Assembly (NCBI RefSeq): GCF_002419815.1
Contig: NZ_DIGV01000016.1
Span: 37,993 to 101,992, forward strand
Length of the DNA stretch: 64,000 bases
From: Brevundimonas sp. UBA5713
GTDB taxonomy: Bacteria > Pseudomonadota > Alphaproteobacteria > Caulobacterales > Caulobacteraceae
Direction: 5' to 3'
Part shown: positions 40,601 through 49,665 of the stretch, piece after piece
Layout of the letters: each line of letters starts with the position of its first letter
How positions within the stretch are numbered: the first letter of the stretch is position 1
Program-made: the position numbers and the translations under genes
Notes under the pieces: model-generated
Seen by the model: the letters and a program-made list of their open reading frames with translations, nothing else
Told to the model about the DNA's origin: nothing
Database searches by the model: none

Positions 40601-42772
40601 TCAGTTGGTCGGGAAGCCGCGGACCTTGAGCAGGGCCGTCACATCCGGGTTGCGGCCGCGGAAGCGACGATAGGCCTCGGCGCGGTCGGTCGAGTTGCCC
40701 TCGGCCAGGATGATGGCCTTGTATTTGGCACCGATCTCCGGATTGAACACGTCACCGGACTCTTCGAAATAGGCCCAGGTATCGGCGTCCATCACTTCGG
40801 ACCACAGGTAGGAGTAATAGCCTGCCGAATAGGCGTCCGAGGTGAACAGGTGATTGAAGTGCGGCAGACGGTGACGCATCACAATCTCCTTGGGCATGCC
40901 AAAGCGTGCCAGAGATTCACGCTCGAAGGCGTCGATGTCGGTCGGCGGGGTGGCCTGGGTGTGCAGATCCATATCGACCAGGGCCGAAGACAGATAGGAC
41001 ACCGTGGCATAGCCCTGATTGAAGGTCGAAGCGGACTCGATCTTCTCGACCAGAGCCTGCGGCATGGGCTGGCCGGTCTCGACGTGCTTCAGGAAGCCTT
41101 CAATGATCGGACGGGTCAGCACCCAGTGCTCGTGCACCTGCGACGGATATTCCACATAGTCGCGCGGGGTACCGGCCAGCGCCGGATAACGGACCTGGGA
41201 CGACAGCGAGTGCAGCGCGTGGCCGAACTCGTGGAACAGGGTCTCGGCGTCGTCCAGCGAGATCAGCAGCGGGCCTGACGGGGCCTTGATGAAGTTGTTG
41301 TTGTTCGAGGCCAGAACGTTCTTCTCGCCGTCAAACGACGAATAGGAACGGTAGGTGGTCGCCCATGCGCCCGAACGCTTGCCCGGACGGGCGAAGTCGT
41401 CCGAATAGAACAGGCCGACATGCGAGCCGTCAGACTTGTTCTTGACCTCGAACACCTCGACGTCCGGATGGAACACCGGCACCGAACCGTCGGTGATCTT
41501 GTGGAAGGTGAAGCCGTACAGGCGTTCGGCCATGTAGAAGGCGCCGCGCTTGACGTTGTTCAGTTCGAGGTAGGGTTTGATCTCGTTCTGGTCGAGGTCG
41601 TACTTCGCCTTACGGACCTTCTCGGCGTAGTACAGATAGTCCCACGGCTCGATGTCGTGACCGGCAATCGCCTTCATGTCGGCGACTTCCTCGGCCACGC
41701 GGGCCTTAGCCGGTGCCCAGACGCGCTCCATCAGCTCCATAGCCGCCGCAGGGGTCTTGGCCATGGTGTCCTGCATGCGCCATTCGGCGTGGTTGGTGAA
41801 GCCCAGCAGGCGGGCACGCTGCTGACGCAGCGACACGATCTCGGCGATGGTGGCGTTGGTGTCATTGGCATCGCCGTTGTCACCGCGGTTCACAAACGCA
41901 CGCCAGACCTTTTCGCGCATGGCGCGGTCATCGCCGAACGACAGGAACGGATCGACGCTGGAGCGGGTGTTGGTGATCGCCCAACCCGTCAGGTTGTTGG
42001 CGCGCGCAGCCGCCGCTGCGGCGGCCTTGTCACCTGCCGACAGGCCCGCCAATTGGGCTTCGTCAGAGATGTGGATGTAGGTTTTTTCGTCTTCGACCAC
42101 CTTTTGGCCGAAGCTGGTAAAGGCGTTCGACAGGGCCGTGTTGATGCGACCCAGTTCGGCCTTGCCTGCCGCATCCAGCGCCGCGCCGTTACGCACGAAG
42201 CTGTTGTAGGAACGCTCGGCAATGCGGGCCTGCTCGGCACTCAGACCGGCAGAGGCGGCCGTGTCGTGGACATGCTTGATGCGTGCGAAAAGAGCTTCGT
42301 TAAAGGTGGTTTCGTCGCTGGCTGCCGACAGCAGGGGCGACAGCTCGCTTTGCAGGGCGCGGTATTCCGGCGTGCCGATGTTTCCGGTCATTACGCCGAA
42401 CAGGGCCATGGCGCGGCCAAGCGGCTCGCCTGCCAGCTGCATGGCCACCGAGGTGTTGGCGAAGGTCGCCGGTTCGGGATTGTTTGCGATGGCGTTGATT
42501 TCGGCGCGGCGCAGTTCGATGCCTTCAAGGATGGCTTCGCGCAGCTTGGCCGGGGTCACCTTATCCCACGGCGGCACGCCTTCGTACGGGCCGGTCCAGG
42601 CCTGCAGCAGTTCGGCGCGCGGTGCCGTGTTCGGCAGGACATCGCGGGCGACTGCGATTTCATTGGCCGAAGCGGCTTGGCTGATAGCCCCGCCCATATC
42701 GGCACCAGCTGCAGCGCAGCCCCCCAGTGCAAACAGGCTCGCGCCCCCGATAAGAAGATGGCGTCTATGCAT
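40601..42772 (-). CDS. M3 family oligopeptidase lipoprotein (Dcp-like)
   Basis: A 723-residue zinc peptidase. The N-terminus is a lipoprotein signal (RRHLLIGGASLFALGGCAA, lipobox LGGC), so the enzyme should be anchored in the envelope. The catalytic motif is FHEFGHALHSLSS (HExxH near residue 512), with the downstream helix YVEYPSQVHEHWVL and AGYYSYLWSEVMDAD typical of peptidyl-dipeptidase Dcp/M3. Substrates are short peptides. Expressed alone, facing murI across a 118-base divergent gap. Confidence 0.92.
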   Translation of the reverse strand: MHRRHLLIGGASLFALGGCAAAGADMGGAISQAASANEIAVARDVLPNTAPRAELLQAWTGPYEGVPPWDKVTPAKLREAILEGIELRRAEINAIANNPEPATFANTSVAMQLAGEPLGRAMALFGVMTGNIGTPEYRALQSELSPLLSAASDETTFNEALFARIKHVHDTAASAGLSAEQARIAERSYNSFVRNGAALDAAGKAELGRINTALSNAFTSFGQKVVEDEKTYIHISDEAQLAGLSAGDKAAAAAAARANNLTGWAITNTRSSVDPFLSFGDDRAMREKVWRAFVNRGDNGDANDTNATIAEIVSLRQQRARLLGFTNHAEWRMQDTMAKTPAAAMELMERVWAPAKARVAEEVADMKAIAGHDIEPWDYLYYAEKVRKAKYDLDQNEIKPYLELNNVKRGAFYMAERLYGFTFHKITDGSVPVFHPDVEVFEVKNKSDGSHVGLFYSDDFARPGKRSGAWATTYRSYSSFDGEKNVLASNNNNFIKAPSGPLLISLDDAETLFHEFGHALHSLSSQVRYPALAGTPRDYVEYPSQVHEHWVLTRPIIEGFLKHVETGQPMPQALVEKIESASTFNQGYATVSYLSSALVDMDLHTQATPPTDIDAFERESLARFGMPKEIVMRHRLPHFNHLFTSDAYSAGYYSYLWSEVMDADTWAYFEESGDVFNPEIGAKYKAIILAEGNSTDRAEAYRRFRGRNPDVTALLKVRGFPTN

Positions 42773-42890
42773 CCGGTTTCTCCCAGCCTTGGTTGTTTCG
42801 CCCGTCGAAGCCTACAACTTCGACGTTTCTTCCCAGAGGTGTAATGCGAAGTGATGGACGGCGAAACCCTTGGGGTCTAAACGCGACAGT

Positions 42891-43754
42891 ATGGCTATTG
42901 GTGTTTTTGACTCCGGCGTGGGCGGACTGACGGTCCACCGTGAACTTGTGTCGCGCTTTCCGGCACAGGACTTCATCTATTTGGGCGATCAGGCCCATGC
43001 GCCGTATGGTGGGCGCGGCGGCGAGGATATCGTCGAACTGACGCGTGCCGGATGCGAGACCCTGTTCCGCGCAGGCGCGTCCGTTGTCGTGCTGGCATGT
43101 AACACCGCCTCGGCCATTGCCCTGCGTCGCCTGCAGCAAACATGGATCCCGACCTTGCGCGAAGAGCTGGGTCGTCCGGTCAATGTGCTGGGCATTATTG
43201 TGCCCACCATCGAAGCGGCCACCGGCCTGCCGTGGTCGTTCGAGGCCGAGCGCGAGGGCCGTCTGGAAGGCGAGAAGAAAGAAGCCATCGACATCACCGG
43301 CGTGTTTTGCACGGCCGCGACGGCTATGAGCCGCGTCTACGAAATCGAAATCGACAAGCGCCGCGAAGATCTGGCGGTCTTCACCGAGCCCTGCCCCGGT
43401 CTGGCCGGTCTGATCGAGCTGGGTGCGCCGGAAGAAGAGCTGCGCGTGGTGGTCGGCGACCACGTCGATGCCCTGCGCCGCCGTATTGGCCGCCACCCCG
43501 ACAAAGCCATTTTGGGCTGCACCCACTATGAAATCGTCGCCGACCTGTTTGCCGAGGCCCTGCCCGAAGGGGTTCAGGTGATCAGCCAGCCCGCCGCCGT
43601 GGCCGACAGTCTGGAGCGCTATTTCAAGCGCCATCCGGAATATGATCTGGGCAACAGTGGGCGCCGCACCTTCCTGACCACCGGCCAGCCGGGGCCGCAG
43701 TCGGACCTGATCGCCCGCTTCTGGGGCGCGCCGCTGACCTTCGACGCCGCTTAA
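42891..43754 (+). CDS. murI: Glutamate racemase
   Basis: A 287-residue enzyme that makes D-glutamate for peptidoglycan. MAIGVFDSGVGGLTVHREL, YLGDQAHAPYG, ACNTAS (first catalytic Cys) and GCTHYE (second Cys) are all present. There is an extra ~20-residue charged insert (SFEAEREGRLEGEKKEAIDI) after VPTIEAA, common in alphaproteobacterial MurI. ATG 42891 is preferred over a TTG 21 bases earlier because it opens exactly at the family N-terminus. It is convergent with the next lipoprotein gene, only 3 bases away. Confidence 0.94.
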   Translation: MAIGVFDSGVGGLTVHRELVSRFPAQDFIYLGDQAHAPYGGRGGEDIVELTRAGCETLFRAGASVVVLACNTASAIALRRLQQTWIPTLREELGRPVNVLGIIVPTIEAATGLPWSFEAEREGRLEGEKKEAIDITGVFCTAATAMSRVYEIEIDKRREDLAVFTEPCPGLAGLIELGAPEEELRVVVGDHVDALRRRIGRHPDKAILGCTHYEIVADLFAEALPEGVQVISQPAAVADSLERYFKRHPEYDLGNSGRRTFLTTGQPGPQSDLIARFWGAPLTFDAA

Positions 43755-43757
43755 CGC

Positions 43758-44252
43758 CTAGCGGATAAGGGCCTTCTGGTTTTGCCAGTAGTCCTGTCCG
43801 CTGGACGGCTTGAACATGGTGCGCACCACGCCTTTCCGATCGAGCACCGCAAAGGTGTTGGAGCTGGCCTGATAGATCAGCACATCGCCATTGGGACGCT
43901 GGACAATTTCGGCGTCCGGCGGGGGCGCCTTGGTGAAGGCCTCGACCTTTCTGAGAAAGTCCTCGGGGTCCTTGGCTCCGAAGTCGGCACCATTGCGCTC
44001 AAACAGGCGGATGGCCTTGTCGCTGGCCGTCTCGCGCCGGTTGCCGGTGAGAACCGTGGCAGCCTTGGCGGGAGCCTTCAGGGTTTCAGTCGGCGCGACC
44101 TCGATCGGGGCCGTACTTTCAGCCGAGGGCAGCGAGACAGGCTCGGCATCGCGCGAGCGGGTCTCGACCGCTGATCCGCCGTTACCGCACCCTGCCAGCA
44201 GCACCCCCGCCATCAACAGGCCCGTGACAGTTCGCCCCACAAAACGCCTCAT
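43758..44252 (-). CDS. Lipoprotein with a toxin-like C-terminal motif
   Basis: A 164-residue predicted lipoprotein (VTGLLMAGVLLAGCG, lipobox LAGC). A disordered Ser/Pro/Thr/Ala linker runs to about residue 75. The C-terminal ~85 residues contain DPEDFLRKVEAF, NGDVLIYQASSNTFAVLD, GVVRTMFKPSSGQDYWQNQ. From memory, a similar NGD-x-Y-x-TN-x-F-(8-10)-RT-x-FKP-x-YW pattern ends many polymorphic or contact-dependent toxins. No immunity-like gene is adjacent, so a housekeeping version is at least as likely. The stop is 3 bases from that of murI. Confidence 0.7.
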   Translation of the reverse strand: MRRFVGRTVTGLLMAGVLLAGCGNGGSAVETRSRDAEPVSLPSAESTAPIEVAPTETLKAPAKAATVLTGNRRETASDKAIRLFERNGADFGAKDPEDFLRKVEAFTKAPPPDAEIVQRPNGDVLIYQASSNTFAVLDRKGVVRTMFKPSSGQDYWQNQKALIR

Positions 44253-44359
44253 GTCACCCCCGGTGTTATTTACATAACGCAGTTATATTTGTTCGGACGG
44301 GCTGACAAGCGCGCGGGGGTCATCTCGACGGCGGCCATGTCGAACGGTACAGATGCACC

Positions 44360-45589
44360 ATGACCACCGCTCACCTCTCCGGCCGTCGCGTCCTGCTGAT
44401 CATTGGCGGGGGCATTGCCGCCTATAAGGCCCTTGAACTTGTCCGCCTGATCCGCAAGGCAGGGGGCGAGGTCATGACCCTGCTGACCAAGTCCGGCGCA
44501 GAGTTTGTTACGCCCATGTCGCTGGCAGCGCTGAGCGGTCACCCTGTCCGGCAAGACCTGTTCATGCCCGAGGACGAGACCGCCATGGGCCATATCGAGC
44601 TGTCACGCTGGGCCGATCTTGTGGTGGTGGCTCCGGCCACGGCAGGCCTGATCGCTAAGGCCGCCAATGGCATGGCCGACGATCTGGCTTCCACGACCCT
44701 GTTGGCCACCGATAAAAAGACCCTTTGGGCACCGGCGATGAATGTGCGGATGTGGGAGCATCCGGCTGTTCAGGCCAATGTGGCGACACTCAAGAGTTTT
44801 ACCGGCTTTCATCAGGGTGCCTTTGTCGGTCCCGATGAGGGCGAGATGGCGTGCGGCGAGTATGGCTTTGGCCGTATGGCCGAGCCTGCCGTTATACTTC
44901 AGGCCATTGACCGTCTGATCGGGGCGGGATCGCGCCCGCTGGCTGGCCGTCGCGCCGTCGTGACAGCAGGCCCGACATTCGAGCCGATCGATCCGGTGCG
45001 CGGCCTGACCAACCGATCCAGCGGCAAGCAGGGCTATGCGATCGCCGCCGCCCTGGCCGATCTGGGTGCCGAGGTGGTTTTGGTGTCAGGGCCCGTTTTC
45101 CTCAACACTCCGCAGGGCGTGCGCCGCGTCGAGGTCGAGGCCGCGACCGAAATGAAAGCCGCCGTCGAGACCGAGCTGAATGCATCGCCCGTCGACATTG
45201 CCGTGATGAGCGCCGCCGTCGCCGACTGGCGCGTGGACGGCGTGGCCACCGGAAAGATCAAAAAGGCTCCCGGCGGGCCGCCTGCCCTGCATTTGATCGA
45301 AAACCCCGACATTCTGGCATCGGTATCCAAGTCCGGATCGGTGCGCCCCAAACTGGTGGTCGGCTTTGCCGCCGAGACGTCGGACCTGGAAGACAACGCC
45401 CGCGCCAAGCTGTCGCGCAAGGGCTGTGACTGGATCGTGGGCAATGATGTGTCCGACGACGTTTTTGGATCGGACGGCAATGCCGTCACCCTGTTCACCC
45501 GCCAAGGCAGCGAGACCTGGGAGCGTCAGTCCAAGACCGACGTCGCCCGCAAGCTGGCCCAGCGCATCGCCGACCATTTCAAGGCCTGA
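44360..45589 (+). CDS. coaBC: Bifunctional phosphopantothenoylcysteine decarboxylase/phosphopantothenate--cysteine ligase
   Basis: A 409-residue coenzyme A biosynthesis enzyme. The N-terminal flavodoxin-like CoaC half has GGGIAAYKALELVRLIRKAG, MGHIELSRWADLVVVAPATA (active-site His), PAMNVRMWEHP and MACGEYGFGRMAEP (catalytic Cys). The CoaB half from about 195 has AGPTFEPIDPVR, NRSSGKQGYA and VGFAAET and a dimerisation KKAPGGP segment. Directly followed by dut with a 9-base gap, as in other alphaproteobacteria, so the two share an operon. Confidence 0.95.
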   Translation: MTTAHLSGRRVLLIIGGGIAAYKALELVRLIRKAGGEVMTLLTKSGAEFVTPMSLAALSGHPVRQDLFMPEDETAMGHIELSRWADLVVVAPATAGLIAKAANGMADDLASTTLLATDKKTLWAPAMNVRMWEHPAVQANVATLKSFTGFHQGAFVGPDEGEMACGEYGFGRMAEPAVILQAIDRLIGAGSRPLAGRRAVVTAGPTFEPIDPVRGLTNRSSGKQGYAIAAALADLGAEVVLVSGPVFLNTPQGVRRVEVEAATEMKAAVETELNASPVDIAVMSAAVADWRVDGVATGKIKKAPGGPPALHLIENPDILASVSKSGSVRPKLVVGFAAETSDLEDNARAKLSRKGCDWIVGNDVSDDVFGSDGNAVTLFTRQGSETWERQSKTDVARKLAQRIADHFKA

Positions 45590-45598
45590 GTTTCCTCA

Positions 45599-46048
45599 AT
45601 GACCACGCTTCGTATCCTGCCCCTGCCGCACGCAGAGGGACTGGCCCTTCCCGCTTATGAGACCCCCGGCTCGGCGGGCATGGACCTGCGCGCCGCCATC
45701 GGTGCCGATGAGGTGATGATACTGGAGCCGGGGGCCCGCGCACTGGTGCCGACCGGCCTGAAAATTGCGCTGGAGCCGGGCTATGAGGCGCAGGTGCGAC
45801 CGCGCTCCGGGCTGGCCCTGAAGCATGGCGTCACGACGCTGAACTCGCCGGGCACCATCGACAGCGACTATCGTGGCGAACTGGGTGTTATCCTGATCAA
45901 TCACGGTCAGGTGCCGTTCGAAATCCGTCGCGGCGAGCGCATTGCGCAAATGGTCATCGCCCGCCACGAACAAGCCTTTATAGAATGTGTTGAAAATTTG
46001 GACAAAACAGAGCGTGGTGAAGGCGGGTTTGGCTCGACAGGACGATAA
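45599..46048 (+). CDS. dut: Deoxyuridine 5'-triphosphate nucleotidohydrolase
   Basis: A 149-residue trimeric dUTPase that keeps uracil out of DNA. All five family motifs are seen: GSAGMDLRA, PRSGLALKHGV, NSPGTIDSDYRGE, RRGERIAQMVI (as IRRGERIAQ), and the C-terminal GEGGFGSTGR arm. It is cotranscribed with coaBC upstream. The BLUF gene begins 21 bases after its stop. Confidence 0.95.
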   Translation: MTTLRILPLPHAEGLALPAYETPGSAGMDLRAAIGADEVMILEPGARALVPTGLKIALEPGYEAQVRPRSGLALKHGVTTLNSPGTIDSDYRGELGVILINHGQVPFEIRRGERIAQMVIARHEQAFIECVENLDKTERGEGGFGSTGR

Positions 46049-46069
46049 TCCTATTCCACACTCACTGTC

Positions 46070-46477
46070 ATGAACACGCTGGACTGCCTGGTTTACATAA
46101 GCCGATCGAAGCTAACGCAAGAGATCTCTGCACAAGAACTGGCAGACATCGTAAAGGTGTCTGCTTTTCTTAATGCTCAGGCGTCGATTACCGGCATTTT
46201 GACCCTTCAGGACGGCTATTTCGTGCAAATGTTGGAGGGCGCTCCTGCAGCCCTCGATCTATTGATGATTCATCTGCATTTTGACGAGCGGCACGAGGAT
46301 ATCGTGGTCGTGGCGCGTGAGCGTATTTCGCGCAAACAGACCGTTGGATGGGCCATGATCGCGCCACCAGCGAATAGAGAGCCGCATAGCCAGTTGTCGA
46401 AGCTTCTGGCGAACCCGTCGGCAAGTATCGCGCCGTGGCGGGCCGCTCTGCTCGAACTGGTTGCCGATCCTGCCTAG
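46070..46477 (+). CDS. Short BLUF-domain blue-light photoreceptor
   Basis: A 135-residue protein that is essentially one BLUF (flavin-binding) domain. The light-sensing triad is present: Tyr9 in LVYISRS, Asn35 in AFLNAQASITGIL and Gln53 in YFVQMLEG, plus DERHEDI. After residue ~95 there is a short helical cap (HSQLSKLLANPSA, WRAALLELV) like that of PixD/YcgF-type stand-alone BLUF proteins. No output domain is fused, so it should signal through a partner protein. It is encoded right behind dut and overlaps the end of the convergent EamA gene by 4 bases. Confidence 0.9.
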   Translation: MNTLDCLVYISRSKLTQEISAQELADIVKVSAFLNAQASITGILTLQDGYFVQMLEGAPAALDLLMIHLHFDERHEDIVVVARERISRKQTVGWAMIAPPANREPHSQLSKLLANPSASIAPWRAALLELVADPA

Positions 46478-47385
46478 AGGTTGGAAGACGGCGCAGAGGC
46501 ACTGACCTCGCGGCGGCGCACCTGCTCCCGCCAAGCTGTATAAAGCCCGCTGCCCGCGATCAGCGCGGCTCCGCACAGGGTGAACACCGTGGGCACGTCG
46601 CTAAGCAGCAGCCAGCCCAGTATCACCGCGCCGACCATTTGCAGATAGTCCAGCGGAGCCAAGGCCGAGACCGGCGCGTGTTGCAGCGAGGTGGTCATCA
46701 GCATTTGCGCCAACCCGCCTGCCAGTCCGCCCGCCGCCAGAATAGCCAGTACGCTCAGACTGTGGCTATGGCTGTCGAACAGAGTGAACAGCCCGCCCAC
46801 CACAGCGCAGGCGATGAAGAACCAGAAGACGATGGAGGTCGCGCTTTCGGTCTTGCCCAGCTGACGCAGGGTGACGGTGACAGACGCCGCCACAAAGGCA
46901 CCGCCCAGCGCAAACAGCAGTCCACCCAGAGGCGGTGCCCCCTCAAGCCCCGGCCTCAACACGACCAGAACCCCGAGAAAGCCCAGCGCGATAGCGGCCC
47001 AACGATGCTTGCCCACCTGTTCCTTCAGCACCACGATCGACAGCAGGGTAGCGAAGATGGGCGAGGTGAAGCTGATCGTGGTCGCATCGGCCAAAGGCAG
47101 AAGGCGCAGGCCTTGGAAGATCAGCAGAATGCCCGACACGCCCAACGCGCAACGCCAGACGTGAACCATGGGGCGTTTGGTCTTGATAGCATCCAGACCG
47201 CTGTGCTGGCTCAGTATCCAGATCAGCACAACCGGCAGGCCGAACAGGGAGCGGTAGAAGACCATCTCCCCCGCCGAAACCGGCTCCAGAGACGCCGCCC
47301 ATTTCATCAGGGCATACATCAGGGAAAAGCTGAGGGCCGAACAGGCCCGCAGCGCCATGCCGTAGCTGGTGCCTTGCCGGATCAT
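46474..47385 (-). CDS. EamA/DMT superfamily transporter
   Basis: A 303-residue permease with ten hydrophobic helices in two EamA repeats. ACSALSFSLMYALMKWAA opens the first. LPLADATTISFTSPIFATLL and VLKEQVGKHRWAAIALGFLG are signature stretches. The second repeat starts near GGLLFALGGAFVAASVTVTL. Family members export amino acids or metabolites; the substrate is unknown. A basic C-terminal tail (WREQVRRREV) ends it. It overlaps the BLUF gene tail on the other strand and lies 19 bases downstream of dapB. Confidence 0.9.
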   Translation of the reverse strand: MIRQGTSYGMALRACSALSFSLMYALMKWAASLEPVSAGEMVFYRSLFGLPVVLIWILSQHSGLDAIKTKRPMVHVWRCALGVSGILLIFQGLRLLPLADATTISFTSPIFATLLSIVVLKEQVGKHRWAAIALGFLGVLVVLRPGLEGAPPLGGLLFALGGAFVAASVTVTLRQLGKTESATSIVFWFFIACAVVGGLFTLFDSHSHSLSVLAILAAGGLAGGLAQMLMTTSLQHAPVSALAPLDYLQMVGAVILGWLLLSDVPTVFTLCGAALIAGSGLYTAWREQVRRREVSASAPSSNL

Positions 47386-47404
47386 GTCTGGGGTGTAGGC
47401 CTAA

Positions 47405-48154
47405 TCAGGCCTGACGGAAACCCAGAACGTCCTGCATGTCGTAAAGTCCGGCCGGGCGGGTGCGCACCCATGCTGCGGCGGCCACGGCCCCCTTGGCAAA
47501 CAGGCTGCGGTCGATGGCCGAGTGCGACAGGGTCAGCACTTCGTCGTCCGACGCAAACATCACCGAATGCTCGCCGATGATGCCACCGCCACGAATGACG
47601 GAGAAGCCGATCTTGCCTTCTTCGCGCGGGCCCTGCACGCCATCGTAAGGGGCGGTGCGCACTTCGGCCAGATCAACGCGGCGACCATCGGCAGCAGCAT
47701 CGCCCAGCATCAGGGCGGTGCCCGACGGGCTGTCGACCTTGCGGCGGTGATGGGCCTCGGTGATCTCGATGTCCCAGTCCTTGGCGTTCAGACGCTGGGC
47801 GGCATTGCGGACCAGACCGATCAGCATGTTCACGCCGAGCGAGAAGTTGCCGCTTTTGACGATGGCGACCTTTTCGGCAGCGGCCTCGATCGCGGCTTCC
47901 TGTTCATCGGTAAAGCCGGTGGAGCCGATGACCAATGCCGGACCGCCCGCCTCGGCGCAGGCCTGTGCCAAAGCCACAGAGGCTTCGGGCGTCGAGAAGT
48001 CGATGATCACATCGCAAATCGACAGATCGACCGTTTCTCCACGGTCGAAACGGGCCGCCACCACAACATCGGCCCGATCATCCAGCACCTTGGACACAGC
48101 ACGGCCCATGCGGCCCCGGGCACCGGAAATACCGGCGTGGAAGAAATCACTCAC
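47405..48154 (-). CDS. dapB: 4-hydroxy-tetrahydrodipicolinate reductase
   Basis: A 249-residue NAD(P)H enzyme of lysine and diaminopimelate synthesis. GISGARGRMGRAV is the nucleotide-binding loop, DFSTPEASV and GSTGFTDEQ follow, and EAHHRRKVDSPSGTAL is the substrate-binding signature with the catalytic His and Lys. Its start overlaps the dnaJ stop (ATGA), so it is translated from the same message as dnaJ. Confidence 0.95.
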   Translation of the reverse strand: MSDFFHAGISGARGRMGRAVSKVLDDRADVVVAARFDRGETVDLSICDVIIDFSTPEASVALAQACAEAGGPALVIGSTGFTDEQEAAIEAAAEKVAIVKSGNFSLGVNMLIGLVRNAAQRLNAKDWDIEITEAHHRRKVDSPSGTALMLGDAAADGRRVDLAEVRTAPYDGVQGPREEGKIGFSVIRGGGIIGEHSVMFASDDEVLTLSHSAIDRSLFAKGAVAAAAWVRTRPAGLYDMQDVLGFRQA

Positions 48155-49362
48155 GCAGCGTCTTCTTTCGAATTGTCGGCGTCCCCGCCCATAATGTCCG
48201 CCCAGAAACGCTTGGCCTTGCCAGCAAAGCTGGTGTTACGCGGCGTCTGCTTTTCGCCCAAGGAAGCGGCCAGCTCTTCCAGAAGTTCCTTCTGGCGGGC
48301 GGTCAGATCGGTGGGGGTCTCGACAAACAGTTCCACCACCAGATCGCCGCGCGTGCGACCGTTCAGGTGGGGCATGCCCTTGCCCTTGATGCGCACGGTC
48401 TTGCCGGTCTGGGAACCTGCGGGCACCTCGACCGATTGACGGCAGGCACCGTCGCAAGCGGTGGACACCAGACAGGGCGCTTCGACCACACCACCTAGCG
48501 CTGCGACAATCATCGGCACCGGTACGGTGACCAGCAGGTCGAGGTTGTCGCGCTCGAACAGTTCGTGGGGTTTGACCGACAGGAAGACATAGAGGTCGCC
48601 GCGCGGGCCACCGCGCTGACCGGCCTCGCCCTCGCCCGTCAGTCGGATACGCGAGCCGTCATCGACGCCCGCAGGGATCTTGAGCGACAGACGACGGGTC
48701 TTGCGGACCTGACCTTGGCCACGGCAGTCCGGGCACGGGTCGGAAATCATCTCGCCCGAGCCGCCGCAGTGCGGACAGGTGCGCTCGACCTGGAAGAAGC
48801 CATTGGCCTGACGCACGCGACCGGCACCGCCACAGGTGGTGCAGATGGTCGGCTTGGTACCAGCCTTGGCCCCCGAGCCGTCGCACGGCTCGCAGGTCAT
48901 CATGGTGGGGATGGCGATCTCGACCTCGGAGCCCTGATAGGCCTGCTCGAGGGTGATCTCCATGTCATAGCGCAGGTCCGAGCCACGGCGCGGGCCGTGG
49001 TTGCCACGGCCACCGCGCCCGCCCATGCCGAAGGCGTCGCCAAAGGCATCGCCGAAGACCTGGCTGAAGATGTCGTTGATGTCGTGGAAGCCGGCACCGC
49101 CCTGACCGAACGGATTGCCGCCGCCACCTGCGCCGCCATTGACGCCCGCGTGGCCATAGCGGTCATAGGCCGCGCGTTTCTGCTCGTCGGAAAGGACCGA
49201 ATAGGCTTCCGAAATTTCCTTGAATTTGGCGACAGACTCTTCGGACCCGCCGTTACGGTCCGGGTGATGCTGCATCGCCAGTTTGCGATACGCACTCTTG
49301 AGGCCGGCGGCGTCAATCGTCCGCTCTACGCCCAGGATTTCGTAATAGTCACGCTGCGCCAT
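48151..49362 (-). CDS. dnaJ: Chaperone protein DnaJ
   Basis: A 403-residue co-chaperone of DnaK. The J domain has MQHHPDRNGG (HPD), then a Gly/Phe-rich region, then four CxxCxGxG zinc repeats: CEPCDGSGAK, CTTCGGAGR, CPHCGGSGE, CPDCRGQGQ. The middle of the C-terminal domain contains an extra ACLVSTACDGACR stretch with three Cys, which I do not see in ordinary DnaJ. dnaK lies upstream on the same strand, separated by about 300 bases with hairpin elements. Confidence 0.94.
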   Translation of the reverse strand: MAQRDYYEILGVERTIDAAGLKSAYRKLAMQHHPDRNGGSEESVAKFKEISEAYSVLSDEQKRAAYDRYGHAGVNGGAGGGGNPFGQGGAGFHDINDIFSQVFGDAFGDAFGMGGRGGRGNHGPRRGSDLRYDMEITLEQAYQGSEVEIAIPTMMTCEPCDGSGAKAGTKPTICTTCGGAGRVRQANGFFQVERTCPHCGGSGEMISDPCPDCRGQGQVRKTRRLSLKIPAGVDDGSRIRLTGEGEAGQRGGPRGDLYVFLSVKPHELFERDNLDLLVTVPVPMIVAALGGVVEAPCLVSTACDGACRQSVEVPAGSQTGKTVRIKGKGMPHLNGRTRGDLVVELFVETPTDLTARQKELLEELAASLGEKQTPRNTSFAGKAKRFWADIMGGDADNSKEDAA

Positions 49363-49525
49363 CAGGCGTTCGTCCTCTTACCTTCCCCGCCGCTCTGTAG
49401 CCCGTCTGTGTCAGGCCTTCAGGATGCGGATTGATCCAGCAGAGATTGGGTGCGGGATCGAATGATGCAAGTTTAAAGCTGTCTCGAGATCAGGCCGACG
49501 GCCCGCAGAACAACTGAACTAAACT

Positions 49526-49556
49526 GTCCTCAAATAGCCCGATAGGGCGGTAGGAC
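49526..49556. repeat. Dispersed intergenic hairpin element, copy 2
   Basis: Outer arms GTCCT/AGGAC, CAAATA, inner arms GCCC/GGGC around GAT, then GGT. Lies in the dnaK-dnaJ gap. Confidence 0.65.
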
Positions 49557-49570
49557 AACTGAACAAAGCC

Positions 49571-49600
49571 GCCCTCAAGTCGCCCGAAGGGCGGTAGGAC
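49571..49600. repeat. Dispersed intergenic hairpin element, copy 3
   Basis: Outer arms only partly complementary (GCCCT/AGGAC), then CAAGTC, inner arms GCCC/GGGC around GAA, and GGT. A second dyad AAGTCG/CGACTT overlaps it. It follows copy 2 after 14 bases. Confidence 0.6.
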
Positions 49601-49603
49601 GAC

Positions 49604-49640
49604 TTAAGAAAGACCCCGCCTACCATGTGGCAAGCGGGGC
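49604..49640 (-). terminator. Probable terminator of dnaK
   Basis: On the minus strand CCCCGC (from 49639-49634) pairs with GCGGGG (from 49619-49614), followed by TCTTTCTT. It lies 25 bases after the dnaK stop. The T run is imperfect, so some read-through into dnaJ is possible. Confidence 0.6.
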
Positions 49641-49665
49641 CATCTCAGGATTTAGCCCCGAAGGA

